This document shows, one piece after another, positions 11,111 to 21,839 of a stretch of DNA of 64,000 bases (the stretch's first letter is position 1; every line of letters begins with the position of its first letter). Source of the stretch: Clarkia xantiana subsp. parviflora (Eukaryota; Streptophyta; Magnoliopsida; Myrtales; Onagraceae). Location: the NCBI GenBank assembly GCA_036873135.1, contig JAPTYO010000002.1, positions 49,594,204 to 49,658,203 of the forward strand, written 5' to 3'. Both the position numbers and the translations under genes were made by a program. Under the pieces are notes generated by a model that made no database searches, was not told the DNA's origin, and worked only from the letters and a program-made list of their open reading frames with translations.

Positions 11111-12875
11111 TCGAAGTGGAACCCCTCGGAGGGACTCGATCGGGTTCCAAGGGATCATCCCCTCATCGGGGGTGAAAACCTTGTAAAGGTTATCATCCAC
11201 GGGGAGAGGGGGGATGACCCCGGAACTTTCAGCAGGAGGAGCCACCTCCGCTGGCGGCTCAGGAGTTGGAGTGCGAAGAACAGGAGGAGGACTCTGGGAC
11301 ACGTCCCTAACAGCGGGCCTCACGCTCCTGGACCCCGACCTGCCGCGGGGAAGCAGGCCCCCCTCTTCAGGCTCCTCGGCAGAAGGAGAAGCTTCCAAAT
11401 CGGTCACCTTGCGGAACTGAGCTCCCGCCGGGGTGTCCTCCAGCATCAGTTCTTGCGGAGCTGCAGTCTCTGCCGGAACGATAGCCTCCGTTGGGGGAGG
11501 AGTCTCCAAGGGACCTGCGGTGGCGGGACGAATAAGGTTAGGAAGAGTACCTTCAGGACACCAGATGATTTGACGATCGAAATGTCTATTCTTCCCAAGG
11601 ACGTTGTAGTATCCCGCCTCAAGGATGTGGGGAATTTCTCCTCGAAGGATATACTTGATCTCTTGAACCCGTGTTTTCCGATCAGCGGGGATAAACTCCT
11701 TGGGGATTAATTTTTTATATTGATTAATTGCACGACGAACGCGCTTACCTTCCTCAATGGTGGTGACCCCGAAGGCCCGATCTATCTCCTCCCGCCTGGC
11801 CTTCTTGGCCCCGACTTGCTCATCGATAGGAGGAGCAGCAGATAAGGGAGTGGAGGAGGCAGTACCCTTCTTCACCAGTTTGCGCTTCCGCTTGGAGCCA
11901 CTCTGGACGGCGTCAGTCTCGCCCTGCTTCAGAATGAGATGAGTCAACAGAGAAGCCTTCTTGGCTGCAAAGGTAAAAATAAAATAGTTAGAAATATTAC
12001 CCAGATGACTAAATCTGCAGAAACGGAGTCAAGGAGCCGAACTCCGATAGCAATCAGGTTCCGCTCCTGGAGCTTGTTGGCGTCGATGGGTATGAAGTTG
12101 TCCCCCCAGCGGTAGAGTTGAACCATCTGGAGGGTGTTGAGGTCATCCTCAGTATAATCTTGGAGCTTGGGGGCAGGATCCGCCACGACCTCCCATCGAG
12201 GCCAGGGGACAGAGGTATGCTGGACGAAGAAGTAGTACTTCTTCCAACCACTGTTGTCGGACCCAGAATCACGAATCAGCACCCGATCTTTGTGGAACTT
12301 CCAAGTTTCGCTATCCCAGCCGAAACGTGAAAGTTGTTCCTTTGTCCACTTGGGGAGTCGGGGGGAGAAGGAGCAGACACCAGCTTTGTTGCACTTCATG
12401 CCGTAGAAAGTGCGGAACAGCAGAAGACTGTACGTCCACTGCTGGCGGTGGCATAAGAGTTGGAAGGCATTCCACACGCGGATGGCGTGTGGAGAGAAGG
12501 TACAGGGATGCATTTTGTAGAAGTTGCACATCTCCACCATGTTCCCACAGAAGGGGAACCGAATCCCCGCGCTTATTTGCCCAGCGGAGACGAACACTTC
12601 CCCTGCCCGAGGAGGTGTAATAATGTGTTTCCTCCTGACAGCAGACTGGGACTCATACGGAAAACGAGGTTCCCAATCAGAGGTAATACACCCCTCTCTA
12701 AGGGCAACCTCATATGTAGCCTCCGAGATCTCATTGACAGCGAACTCGAAGGTGAAGGGAGTCCTAGCCTCAGAACTATCTTCGTCTAAAACGATTGCAA
12801 GCAAAAGGACTTGAGAAAAGAAGAATAAACCGCAAGCAAATTACGAAAGCGTAGAAAGAAATTCTTACCAGACAT
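11111..12875 (-). pseudogene. Antisense accessory gene of arm B, 3'-truncated
   Basis: Start ATG at 12875, a seven-base exon 1 and donor, exon 2 (from about 12785) and exon 3, with the same frame change as the other copies near 11950-12020. Exon 3 is open through the codon that is a stop in arm A, then is cut at 11111 by the fusion to pol, so the coiled-coil exon 4 is missing. See the arm A copy for domains. Confidence 0.85.
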
Positions 12876-13032
12876 AATTCAATGATCGAAGGAGTAAAGT
12901 AAAGGAAGATCGGAAGGGTTGAGAGCCCTAGATCACTTGAACACCAGGAGGAGCTTGGAGAAGAAGCTTCGAATACAAAGATGGCTGAAAACGAGAGAGT
13001 GCAGAAGAAGTGAATAAGACCAGGGTTTTACT

Positions 13033-13040
13033 TTTTATAG
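13033..13040 (-). promoter_or_regulatory. TATA box of the antisense gene, arm B
   Basis: CTATAAAA on minus, pointing left towards arm A. With the box at 1090 (pointing right) it makes two convergent promoters about 12 kb apart. The stretch 12876-13550 is the gene's upstream region and leader; nothing else is seen there. Confidence 0.58.
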
Positions 13041-13549
13041 GCAAAAGGACAATCGGAGGGGGCGTAATCTTGTCCGTCGAAGACGAAACGATTTAATCAC
13101 AACCATTGAAATTATGGAGACGGTACGGAAAAGACAGCTGGATGGGCTTGATCTGCACCGTTGAAGAGGAAACGACACGATCTTAATCACCAAGATCACA
13201 GGCACGGAAGGGACGTGTGTGACGTCACAGTTGCTTTTTCAGAAAACAGCAGTCACGCTGGTTTAAACGTCGTTTCCTTATCCCTAGGCATTTAATGCCA
13301 CAGTAACTGAGGAGTCCCCTCGGATTTGGCAACTGCCCATGGGGCCTGGTGGGCCCAAGGCAATCATGAGTAAGAGACTCTGTTATGCAACGATCACACG
13401 CAAGGCAAAAGCCCCCGACGGTGGTATCGGGAGGTACGAAGACAAAGGCCTCCGACGGTGGTATCGGAAGGCGTGGAAGCGAAAACCTTCGACAAAGAGG
13501 TCAAAAGATCTGGACTGAAAGACATGACGAACTGAAAGTCCCCCATGTC

Positions 13550-13560
13550 TTGGGGGCAAA
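13550..13560 (+). promoter_or_regulatory. Polypurine tract of arm B
   Basis: TTGGGGGCAAA directly before the LTR start TGATGGG at 13561; identical to the tract at 45820-45830. Confidence 0.78.
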
Positions 13561-14110
13561 TGATGGGTTCCGATGTAATCGTTAGCCCCGTTAACAGCCA
13601 ATGGACGGCGAATAGGTCCAGTGGGCCTCGTTAAAAGCCAGGAAGGCCCAGAGGCCCAGCACGAAGGATCCCGACTTTAGCGGTCCCGATGTATGAGCTG
13701 AATGCTCCCGATAAGAAGCCTCTGAGTAGGCCCCGATATGCCTTAGTAAAGGCCCCGATAATAAAGCCCCGCAGAGGCTGGACCTGTCCCGTAGAGACTG
13801 AAGGTCCTGAGTGGTGACCTAGAATGAGACAACTCTGGAGTCCCCGACAGGAGTCGAGACTTGTGATCAGAGGATAAGACCGAGAAACCCGCCTACTAGA
13901 TAAGAGTAGTGGGAAGACGGTTAGAATATAGATAAACTCCCCATGATACGCAGGGCGTGCCCGAGATACGCGGAGTACGGGTAAGATACGCGGAGCGTGG
14001 GGCGAGATATATGGAATCCCTGCCGAAATATACGGAATCGTGGCGAGATACATGGAATCATGGGCACAACGGCCAAGCATGGTCACAGGTAACTGGGCAA
14101 CTCCTCCTCC

Positions 14111-14118
14111 TATATAAG
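14111..14118 (+). promoter_or_regulatory. LTR TATA box, arm B
   Basis: TATATAAG inside a short palindrome-like GGAGG context. The same position in C carries TATATAAA (35716 and 46382). Transcription from it would leave the element to the right. Confidence 0.6.
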
Positions 14119-14204
14119 GGAGGAAGTTACCCCAGAAAACGCATACTATCTAATACGAACTTAGACTCTTTTCTTACCACCCATTGATCACTATACTCAT
14201 TTAA

Positions 14205-14255
14205 GCATCGGAGAGGGATTCTGGGTCACCACCCAGGTCATCCCCTTTTTGCAGG
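14205..14255 (+). promoter_or_regulatory. Conserved LTR hairpin element, arm B
   Basis: GCATCGGAGAGGG, then a perfect 6-bp stem CTGGGT/ACCCAG with a four-base loop (14221-14236), then TCCCCTTTTTGCAGG. The outer GAGGG can pair with CCCTT. It lies about 90 bases downstream of the TATA box, so it would be in the transcript. The function is not known to me. Confidence 0.6.
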
Positions 14256-14323
14256 ATTACGCGGAGCCCAGGAGTCCAAGCTTTCCGTCAAGGACGTAAC
14301 GGAGCTTCGCCCGTGATCCAACA

Positions 14324-14858
14324 CCAGGAAAGTCACAACTACCTCTACTACCCATTGTTTCCAGTGGGAGTGATACCCATTGTTTCCGGTGGGAGTGATC
14401 CGACCAAACTTGGTTCCAGATCCTAGTGATCAAGGAATTTATCTCGTAAGTAAAACTCTGAGACCAAGAGGTTGTCAAAGGAAAGTTGATGGTCAAGGTT
14501 CAAGCACTGCTCTTGTTCCCAAAGGAAACGATGCTCCGATAAGAAGCATTATTCCGAGTGGGAGAATTGTTCCTAATAGAAATGATGTTATGACAAGAAG
14601 CATTATTCCGAGTGGGAGAAATGATCAGACTCTAGATGGGATTAATCAAGCATAGACGAAAGTCAAAGGCTTCGAACCCGGCTTCAAACCTATCGAGTAG
14701 GGTGAAAACCTAACTCTAACAACTGTTGGCAAGCATTGGAAAGACCTCAAGTGAAGAAATGGAGGAAATTGATAAAAGAAAGTGATCGCCTTAAATGAAA
14801 GCCATCATAGTCTATAGTTGATTTACCTGCTAACCACAGGGGCACAAGGATATGGTTA
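14324..14858 (+). pseudogene. Fragment of a Copia element (integrase-RT linker)
   Basis: Resembles, in opposite orientation, 32040-32240 of element G: repeated ATTATTCCGAGTGGGAG and ACCCATTGTTTCCGGTGGG motifs, TTGGTTCCAGATCCTAGTGATCAAGG, and a stop-rich frame. It is cut by the arm B LTR on the left and by G on the right. No intact domain. Confidence 0.55.
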
Positions 14859-15259
14859 TGTTTGATTACGGGGACGTAATACTACGGAATGCTAAACGTG
14901 TACTAGCAAGATATCTAATCTACGCAACGGAATTAGTACACATACCTTTTAGCTTTCCTGCCCAAGAACGATGTGGAGGGAGTTCTGATCCTCCAATCGG
15001 TACGACGTGCAAGTTCTTCGTCAGAAGAAGTCCCCCGCGATGTAGCTCCACAACAAGACCTCTGATCGATTCTTCAACGGAGATGGAACCACGGACTTGA
15101 TGTTGATGGTGCCGAAATTTAGACTAGGGTGACAAGTTTTCTCAATGGAGATCCTTGTTCTTAATTGTGTGTTTAAACCCTTAGGAGTCACCCCTATATA
15201 TAATACTGGGTGGAGTTGCCAAAAGGCAACTCCACCCTATGTGGTACTAGGGTTTCGGC
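14859..15259 (-). repeat. 3' LTR of G, distal part (U3 remainder to U5)
   Basis: Read on minus it continues the LTR interrupted at 29148 and ends in TCAAACA at 14859. It parallels J's LTR (60534-61133): GATCAGAGG...TTGTTGTGGAGCTA, then GAACTCCCTC, then the GTATGTG...CGTTGCGTA stretch. The flanking base context (GGTTA) may be a target duplicate, but its partner is lost. Confidence 0.8.
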
Positions 15260-16606
15260 TGTAAACACCTAATTTTGGTCCGCGCTTAGCACGTTCAAAA
15301 TGTCATATGTGACACGTTAAAAAAAAGGAAGTATTTAAATATGCCAAGTTGCGAAGCTTCCATGAATGCTCCGGTGCAAAATTAGGATAGTTTATATATT
15401 TATTGCAGTGTATATTTTCTGAATATTTGTATTAAGTATTCAGAATATTTAAAGTGTATTAAGAGAATAAATCAGTATTATTTACTGCTTAGATTAGACT
15501 AGACCTAGTATTATAAATAGGAGTTTATGTTTACATGTAAGGGGGAGAAAAAACACCATCAATAATATTACTATTAGATCTCGAAATTCGTGTAAATTTA
15601 TCCTGTAGTGTAAAGTTTTATTTTTTTCTCTTCTTCCTCGCCGGAGAAGAAGGAGTCTTGCTCACCGGTGGCCCACCAGCAACGACCAGTAGCTCCGCCA
15701 CTCCCTACCGTCGTGCCACTCCTGACTCTCCGACCTCCCACCGGTGACCACGCCCTCCGCCCGTTTGCTGCTGCTTCGTCAAATCTGCTGCCAGGTCGAG
15801 CCGGAGTCCCCTGCGCCGTGACCACCGTTCCGTCCCTGTTGCTGTTTCCGCCAGAGCATCGCCTCAGCGCCATCACCACCACTTGCTCCGCCCTCGCCGT
15901 CCGGTGCCGAGCTCCATCCTGCCGTGACCAATCCGACCACCGCAGCTCGTCCGCGACCGCCCTAGCTCCGCCCGCGTCCTTCCCTGGTCGCTGTGTACAT
16001 TCCATCTTCTCTAGTGAGTCTCTGCATTTTTTTTTTAGTTTATTTATTTATTAGTTATTTTTCTGTTATATTAATTATTGTTGTACTAGAATAATTATGG
16101 TGATTTTAATATAACTATTGATTTAATTACATGTTGTAACATCGTTTACTTTATTATTTTTATACATGTTATATTACTAGATTTAATTTGACATAAATAG
16201 TTTGAATTTGATTAATTTAGATTAATTAGATGATAAAGGGTTACTTGTGTATATTCGTCATGTTAGTTCGTGTCGATTTAACTACGTGTGATAATCGTTA
16301 ATATTGTCAGGTTTTATTGTCGTTCATGTGCATAATTAATTTATAGTTTATTAATAATAAAATTGGCAAACTAAATTAATTGAGTACCGAAAGAGCGTAG
16401 TAAAAAATAAATATTTTTAATTCGTAATAGAACCTCCGAACTCGAATTTCTGATCATAGACCGATTTTATACCTATGTGCTTATTTCCTTATTCGCTTAG
16501 GTAATTTAGGATTCTAGTTAACCTAATAATTAACTAGTGGCGACTCTTTTAAAAATCCACGTTTTTCAAAACGTAAATCGCTTTAGGTCGGATTTTAGGT
16601 CTGACA
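15260..16606 (+). repeat. 5' LTR of E
   Basis: 1347 bp, paired with 27796-29147. The A/T-rich LTR contains an unusual G/C-rich island (about 15640-16015) with CCG/GCC-rich sequence that gives overlapping ORFs on both strands. A GTGAGT motif at 16014-16019 ends the island and looks like a splice donor. The island's ORFs differ between copies only as nucleotide drift would allow, so I do not call them genes. Confidence 0.9.
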
Positions 16607-16609
16607 ATT

Positions 16610-16628
16610 TGGCGACTCTGCTGGGGAC
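16610..16628 (+). promoter_or_regulatory. Primer-binding site of E
   Basis: TGGCGACTCTGCTGGGGAC, three bases after the LTR end. Element F has the same motif with one change (24928-24946). I cannot name the matching tRNA with confidence. A pyrimidine tract and CAG at 16721-16729, conserved in F, could be a splice acceptor. Confidence 0.7.
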
Positions 16629-17059
16629 AATTAGAGGGTTCGGGCTCATTATATTCGCTTATTTGCCATGTTTTTTTTATTTAATTTAATTATTTTTTCT
16701 TGGTTAATCTAACTTTGGTTTTTTTACAGGTCCAAAGTGTAGAATTTAAACTAACTTTTTTTTTTTTTTTGTAGCATTATTTGAATTCGCACACCCACTT
16801 TAGAATAATCACCAAAACGCCTAAAACCCAGGGCGACTAGGAACCTCGGAGGTTTAGTACGGTACGACCGGAGCGGCTGGGCCGCCGGTACGGCTCGGAA
16901 AAACTCTACTCGAATGTGAAGGTCTTATGATCCCTATGATGGGGTGAGGAAACCACCTTGTCGGGAACCTATCAATGGAACCTACCTTGTAGAGCAAAGC
17001 CACACATTTTTTACCCCCTAACATGCTGTGTTTTATCCGTTTTTTTTTTTTGTAAAAAA

Positions 17060-18000
17060 GAGTTGTCAGGAAAACCGTAAGTTTTTTTAAACTGTGTAAC
17101 TTTTATTCTCATGCATTCATATAACTTAATTTTTTTTTTTTTTTTAAAAAATTTTTTTAGCTAAGTAGTTGGTCATTTAGAAATTTTCTTTCCGAACATG
17201 CATTTTGTATGCATTGTTTTTTTTAAAAAAACCTCTTACCTGCATTAGTTTTTTATTTCAAACTTGCGTTTCATACGCATTTTTTTTTAAAAAAACCTCT
17301 TCAGGTAAGTTGTGATTTCTGTTAGCGCGTCGCGCATGCAAAAAAAAAAAACATTTTAGGAAAAATTGTAATTCCTCTTTAGTTATTAGAACTTCTAATT
17401 TCGAACGTGCATTACATATGCATCATTTAAAAAAAAAATTACCTAAATTGTTTTATTTTAAATAATGCATCCAATATGCATTAATTTTAAAAAAAACTTT
17501 TTAGATGAATCGTAAGCTCTCTTAGTTTTAGGGCTCTTTGTTTAAAAACGTTTTACCTGATTTTTTTTAAAAATGTGCATCTCATATGCATTATTTTCGA
17601 AAAAAAACCTTTCAGATAAATTGTAATTTTTCTTAGTTGTAGAACTTTTATTTTTTAAGTCTGCATATTGTATTTATTTTTATGCATCTCATATGCATTT
17701 TTTTAAAAAAAACTTTTCACTTGTAAGTTTTCTCAACTGTACAACTTTCACCTCATGTACATCTCATAGGCATTGTTTTAGGAAAAACATTTTTTAGATA
17801 TATTGTAAATCTCTTCGTAGTTGTTGAGCTTTTAATTCCAAATATGCATTGCATTTGCATTTCTTTTATAATAAAACTTTACCTGGATTTTTCATTTTGT
17901 ATATATGTATCATTCAGGTAAACTGGTTGTAAGTTGTAACTTTCTTAACAGTTGAACTTTAACTTTCGAGCATGCATGAGCATTAAAAAAACTCAAAGTG
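17060..18000. repeat. A/T-rich degenerate tandem array in E
   Basis: Recurring units of roughly 60-120 bases built of a T/A run, CTTTTCAGGTAAATTGTAA, TTAGTTGTAGAACTT and TGCATNNCATATGCATT. The counterpart in F, inverted, is at about 23450-24420. No ORF of interest. The stretch 16630-17060 contains T runs and a G/C-rich patch, nothing identifiable. Confidence 0.7.
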
Positions 18001-18389
18001 TCATTCATTTTTTATCCGAGGTGTATTACACTTTTTCGACAAGATCTTCATTTCAACCTTCGCATAAGCTAGCGTTTTAAAAAAGAGATTTTATTCTATT
18101 TTTTGAGAAAATAGTTTAATTGTGCAGTTGAGTGCGACTATTCGAGTTTAAACAAAGGACAAGAAAACCTTTTTTAGAAACCTTGTTTTAGGCATCTGCC
18201 CTGCGTTCGAGCCATATAGTGCACTCGGCAAACTCAGTAAACTCCATGATGGTGTTAAACACCTTAGATAATAAATTTTGATTCTTTCTGAAATGTAATC
18301 AAAATTATGAAATGAATGGCATTAGAGCTTTCAAAAAAATCATGCATGATTTCTCATATTCTCTAGACTAATTTTTCATTCACTCTTTT

Positions 18390-19490
18390 CAAGATACCAT
18401 TGGTAAGGCATCCGGTACATATAAGTTGTGTCGGTCAAATGGGGCGACAAAAAAGAACATGCGGCCATCGAGTTGCACGGAGAACAAATTCCGCATTCGG
18501 GGTATCCAACGCTCAGGTACGATGAATTTTACTTGATTTTTCCTTGAGATTTGAGTGTCCCTACTATTTTTGCAGATCAGAAGACCACTTCGACGAGGTC
18601 GCAACCACGTGAAGTGTGACTGCTCCAAAGAACTTACATGTCAAAATTCCACCCACCATATGTGGAATTCATACGCGTCCCCGAACCAAGCTGTACATCT
18701 GTTTACGGTGAGGTCTAAAACGGTCGGTGGTAACCAATGGGCATCTCCTATTGAGATCGGTCATGTCCGAAGATGGGAAAATATCAAGAGATCACCAAGA
18801 GTCTCGTGAAGATTCAATGTGCTGATCAATGAACATTTTGGATGTCAAGCAAAGGAAAAATTATTGTTGGTGCCTTCCATCAGAGGTCCAGGGGCATTTA
18901 CTTTCCGGCAGGTGTTCATATTCAAGTTGTGATTTCTAGATGGAGTAGGAAAATCAGGACATGCAACAGATCCATTCACATATGGAGCAAATTTCCATTA
19001 AAGATGTCAGGCACCCAGGTAAGAGAAGCCGTGATCAATTTTCTCCCCGAAATTTGATTTTATCCTTACTCATTGTGCAGCTCAGATAATCATCCAAATA
19101 AAATCCTCTGAAGAGCACATCTCGTGCACGGCCCTTTGCTCGCCAACCATTCTTGTGTCAGTTGCTGAATTTATCTCGCTCAATATCTGTGCCCCAACTC
19201 GGACTACTCCACGTCATCCATGTGTGTTCATTGGCCAGGCCATTCATCCTGCATGCGACGAGCCGAACCCGGTAGGTGCTAGCCATGGGGCATCCCCAGA
19301 CGAGATTGAGCAATAACCGGGGCACTTGAGAAGCCGAGATTAGAAATCACTGTCTACGTCATCCATTGGTTGTAAGGTCCATCCAGGGCGTCGACACGAT
19401 CGACATATCTTGACTCAATCAACTGAGTCCTTCTCTAGAAGATGTTTTGAATTAGAAATTTCAGATTTGCCACTAGGGGCATGTACATAA
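18390..19490. repeat. Conserved non-array block of E
   Basis: About 1.1 kb of mixed composition, closely matched (inverted) by about 21970-23040 in F. Short ORFs such as 18842-19057 have partners in F (22138-22602), but frames break in one copy or the other and no family is recognisable. It may be a remnant of a gene of the parental element, or an RNA element. Confidence 0.55.
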
Positions 19491-19604
19491 TTGTTTTTGA
19501 TTATTTTCGTTAAATGTTCTTTTTCAAAAAAAAAGAAGCAAAAAAAGAGGAAGCAAAAAAAAAGCAAGCTAAAAAAGCATAAAAAAAAAAAAACTCATTT
19601 TTTT

Positions 19605-19858
19605 AGGGTCACAGCCGCCCTTTAATCGGCTACAGAAAAATAAAGAGAGTTTTTATGTAAATTTTGTGAGAGCAGAGAAAAATAGAAGGGTCACAGTTGT
19701 CCCTAAATCAACTATAAATAAAAAGGGTCTCAGTCGTTCCTAAAACGACTACAAAGAAAGGGCCACAACCACCCTTCAAATGGCTACAGATAAAGAGTGC
19801 TCCTGCAACATCAAAAGCGGGAAATAGGTGAAAGGACCACAGCAACCCTCCAAACGAC
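19605..19858. repeat. E array of GGCTACA units, first part
   Basis: Units of roughly 45-60 bases based on GGNCACAGCCACCCT...AATGGCTACA. The array is interrupted at 19859 by F and resumes at 26099. It is preceded by an (AAAAGC)-like purine run at 19520-19600. Confidence 0.75.
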
Positions 19859-21008
19859 TGTCGGACCTAAAAATCCGACCTATGGCGAATTACGTTTTGA
19901 AAACGTGCAATTTTGAAAAGAGTCGCCACTAGTTAATTAAGGCTAACTAGAATCCTAAATTACATAAGCGAATAACGAATTAAACACCTAGGTATAAAAT
20001 CGGTCTACGATCAGAAAGCCGAGTTCGGGGGTTCTATTACGAATTTAAAATATAATTTTTAACCTCGCCCATTCGGTACTCAATTCACTTAATTGCCACT
20101 TTTCTAAAATTTAAACATTCGCTACGTCAAACTAATCTAACGTTATGAAAAGAACTAAACTAATTTTTACGCAAAAACTATTATTAACAATAAATATAAA
20201 CCTAAAAAAAACTATTTAAGCATCTAATTCTCCTAATTGAAATAAAATCTAAACAAAACTAAACATGCTCCAAACATGATACAATTTAGTATTTACATAT
20301 CTTACACATATATTCACAAAAACATGTTATCTAATTATATTTACATTTTAATTACCTAACCAACATAATATAATAATAACAATAAAGAATAAACAGAAAA
20401 TTTAAACAAAAAACAAATTATTAAATAATAACAATAATAAAAAAAACGAAAAAAAAGCAGACCTGATGCACGGAGGGGACGGGCAGGATCGGAGCAGCAG
20501 CGATGGGAGGTCGAGTGGGGACGACTAACAGCCAGGCAGGGCGACGGGCGGGGCAGAGTGCTGTGGGTCGAAACTCCGGCGCCGGCGGGGAGTCCTCAGC
20601 AGCGGGAGGAAGAATGAGAAAGGAAAAAAAAACTTTTATTCACTAGGAGACAAAACTGCACGGTTTTCAAGAACTGATGTATTATTATTGATGTGGTGTT
20701 TTTTTACATGTAACAAAGGACCCTATTTATAGCTAAACTAGGCCCTAAAAATTAGGAAAGCAAAATCTGAAAAATATATGCATTTAATATTCCGAAAATA
20801 TACATATATATTTATGTATTTCACCATAAATACACATAATATATTTTCTAAATATTTTACAATAAAAAATGCATATACACTATCCTATTTTAAGCCAGTC
20901 TATCTTTAGAAACTTCGCGACCTTCCATATTTAAATACTTCCTTTTTTTGACGCGTCACATATGACATTTTGAACGTGCTACGCGCGGACCAAAATTAGG
21001 TGTTTACA
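19859..21008 (-). repeat. 3' LTR of F
   Basis: 1150 bp, TGTAAACACC...GGTCCGACA on minus. It differs from the right LTR at a small number of positions. Confidence 0.9.
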
Positions 21009-21159
21009 GCTTGCCCCTTTTTGGGCGAATTCCCGTAGAACAAGTTTCGACGGGATTTGTCCAAAGACGAGTAAGCACTAATTTTGGTTGGGAAGTATAT
21101 CTTCTTTCGAGTCTTCGAATCTTCAAGGAAACTCCTGGCTTATTTCGGAAAGTGCAAAA

Positions 21160-21600
21160 AAAAAGTAGAGCCTCTGTCGGCGGTGCCCCTATTGGCGGTG
21201 CCTCCATTGGCATGCGGAAAATAGAACCTCCGTCGGCGGTGCCCCTGTTGGCGGTGCCTCCATTGGTAGTGCAGAAAATAGAACCTCCGTCGGCGGTTCC
21301 CCTGTTGGCGGTGCCTCCATTGGTAGTGCGGAAAAGTAAAGCCTCGGTTGGCGGTGCCCCTGTTGGCGGTGCCTCCGTTGGCGGTGCAGAAAGTAAAGCC
21401 TCGGTCGGCGGTGCCCCTGTTGGCGGTGCCTCCGTTGGCGTGCGAAAAATAGAACCTCTGTCAGCGGTGCCCCTGTTGGCGGTGCCTCCATTAGTAGCGC
21501 AGAAAATAGAACCTCCGTCGGCGGTGCCCCTGTTGGCGGTGCCTCCATTGGTCGTGCAGAAAATAAAGCCTCCAGTAGCGTGCAGAAAAGTAAAGCCTCC
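21160..21600. repeat. 57-bp tandem array next to the 3' LTR of F
   Basis: Seven to eight units of about 57 bp (GGCGGTGCC, CCTGTTGGCGGTGCCTCC, then GAAAATAGAACC). The period is a multiple of three and free of stops, so long ORFs appear in several frames on both strands (for example a Gly-Thr-Ala-Asn-rich 210-residue one on minus). E has the same kind of array at 27200-27660, where the frames are broken. Confidence 0.88.
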
Positions 21601-21839
21601 AGTGGCATGCGGAATCTTGCCCTCTCTTGCCCTCACAGGGTTCGCGGGGTCACTCTTTTATTTGTACCCGTTTGGAGGGTGGATGTGGCCCTTTCTTTAT
21701 AGTCGTTTTAGGGACGACTGAGACCCTTTTTATTTGTAGTTAATTTAGGGACAAATGTGACCCTTCTATTTTTTCACTGCTCTCACAAAATAAAAACTCT
21801 TTCTGTAGCCGATTAAAGGGCGGCTGTGGCCCTAAAGAA

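Larger units (their letters stand above)
1..14130. repeat. Long interrupted inverted repeat (1-3019 with 11111-14130; 7411-8255 with 10269-11110)
   Basis: Bases 1-3019 are the near-exact reverse complement of 11111-14130, covering the LTR, promoter and exons 1-3 of the antisense gene. A second pair, 7411-8255 with 10269-11110, lies in pol. The inner pair is separated by about 2 kb of gag. A transcript through the locus could fold into a stem of over 3.8 kb in total, with side loops. Confidence 0.92.
10269..14323 (+). mobile_element. Arm B of the inverted dimer, internally deleted
   Basis: Plus-strand copy of the same element. It holds 0.84 kb of pol, then a deletion joining mid-reverse transcriptase to the middle of antisense exon 3, then the rest of that gene, its promoter, the polypurine tract and a complete 3' LTR. 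It has no 5' LTR or gag. Compared with arm A, protein-level differences are few (for example one residue each at three places in exon 2), far fewer than between A and C. Confidence 0.85.
13561..14323 (+). repeat. 3' LTR of arm B (complete)
   Basis: 763 bp, TGATGGG...CCAACA. It ends where C's LTR ends before its primer site, but here is followed by Copia sequence. U3 contains repeated GATACGCGGA-type motifs. A TATA box (TATATAAG) is at 14111-14118 and a conserved hairpin at 14205-14255. The bases after the end are CCAGG; the matching target duplicate would be outside the window. Confidence 0.9.

Noticed and set aside
10058..11710. 550-residue plus-strand ORF
   Set aside because: Chimera of antisense gag, real pol (10269-11110) and the reverse of the antisense gene. 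It is a by-product of the two fusions.
15668..16054. Pro/Ala/Arg-rich ORF in the E LTR, with a partner at 28202-28615
   Set aside because: Product of the G/C-rich island, open on both strands, with nucleotide differences not biased to third positions as far as I can see.
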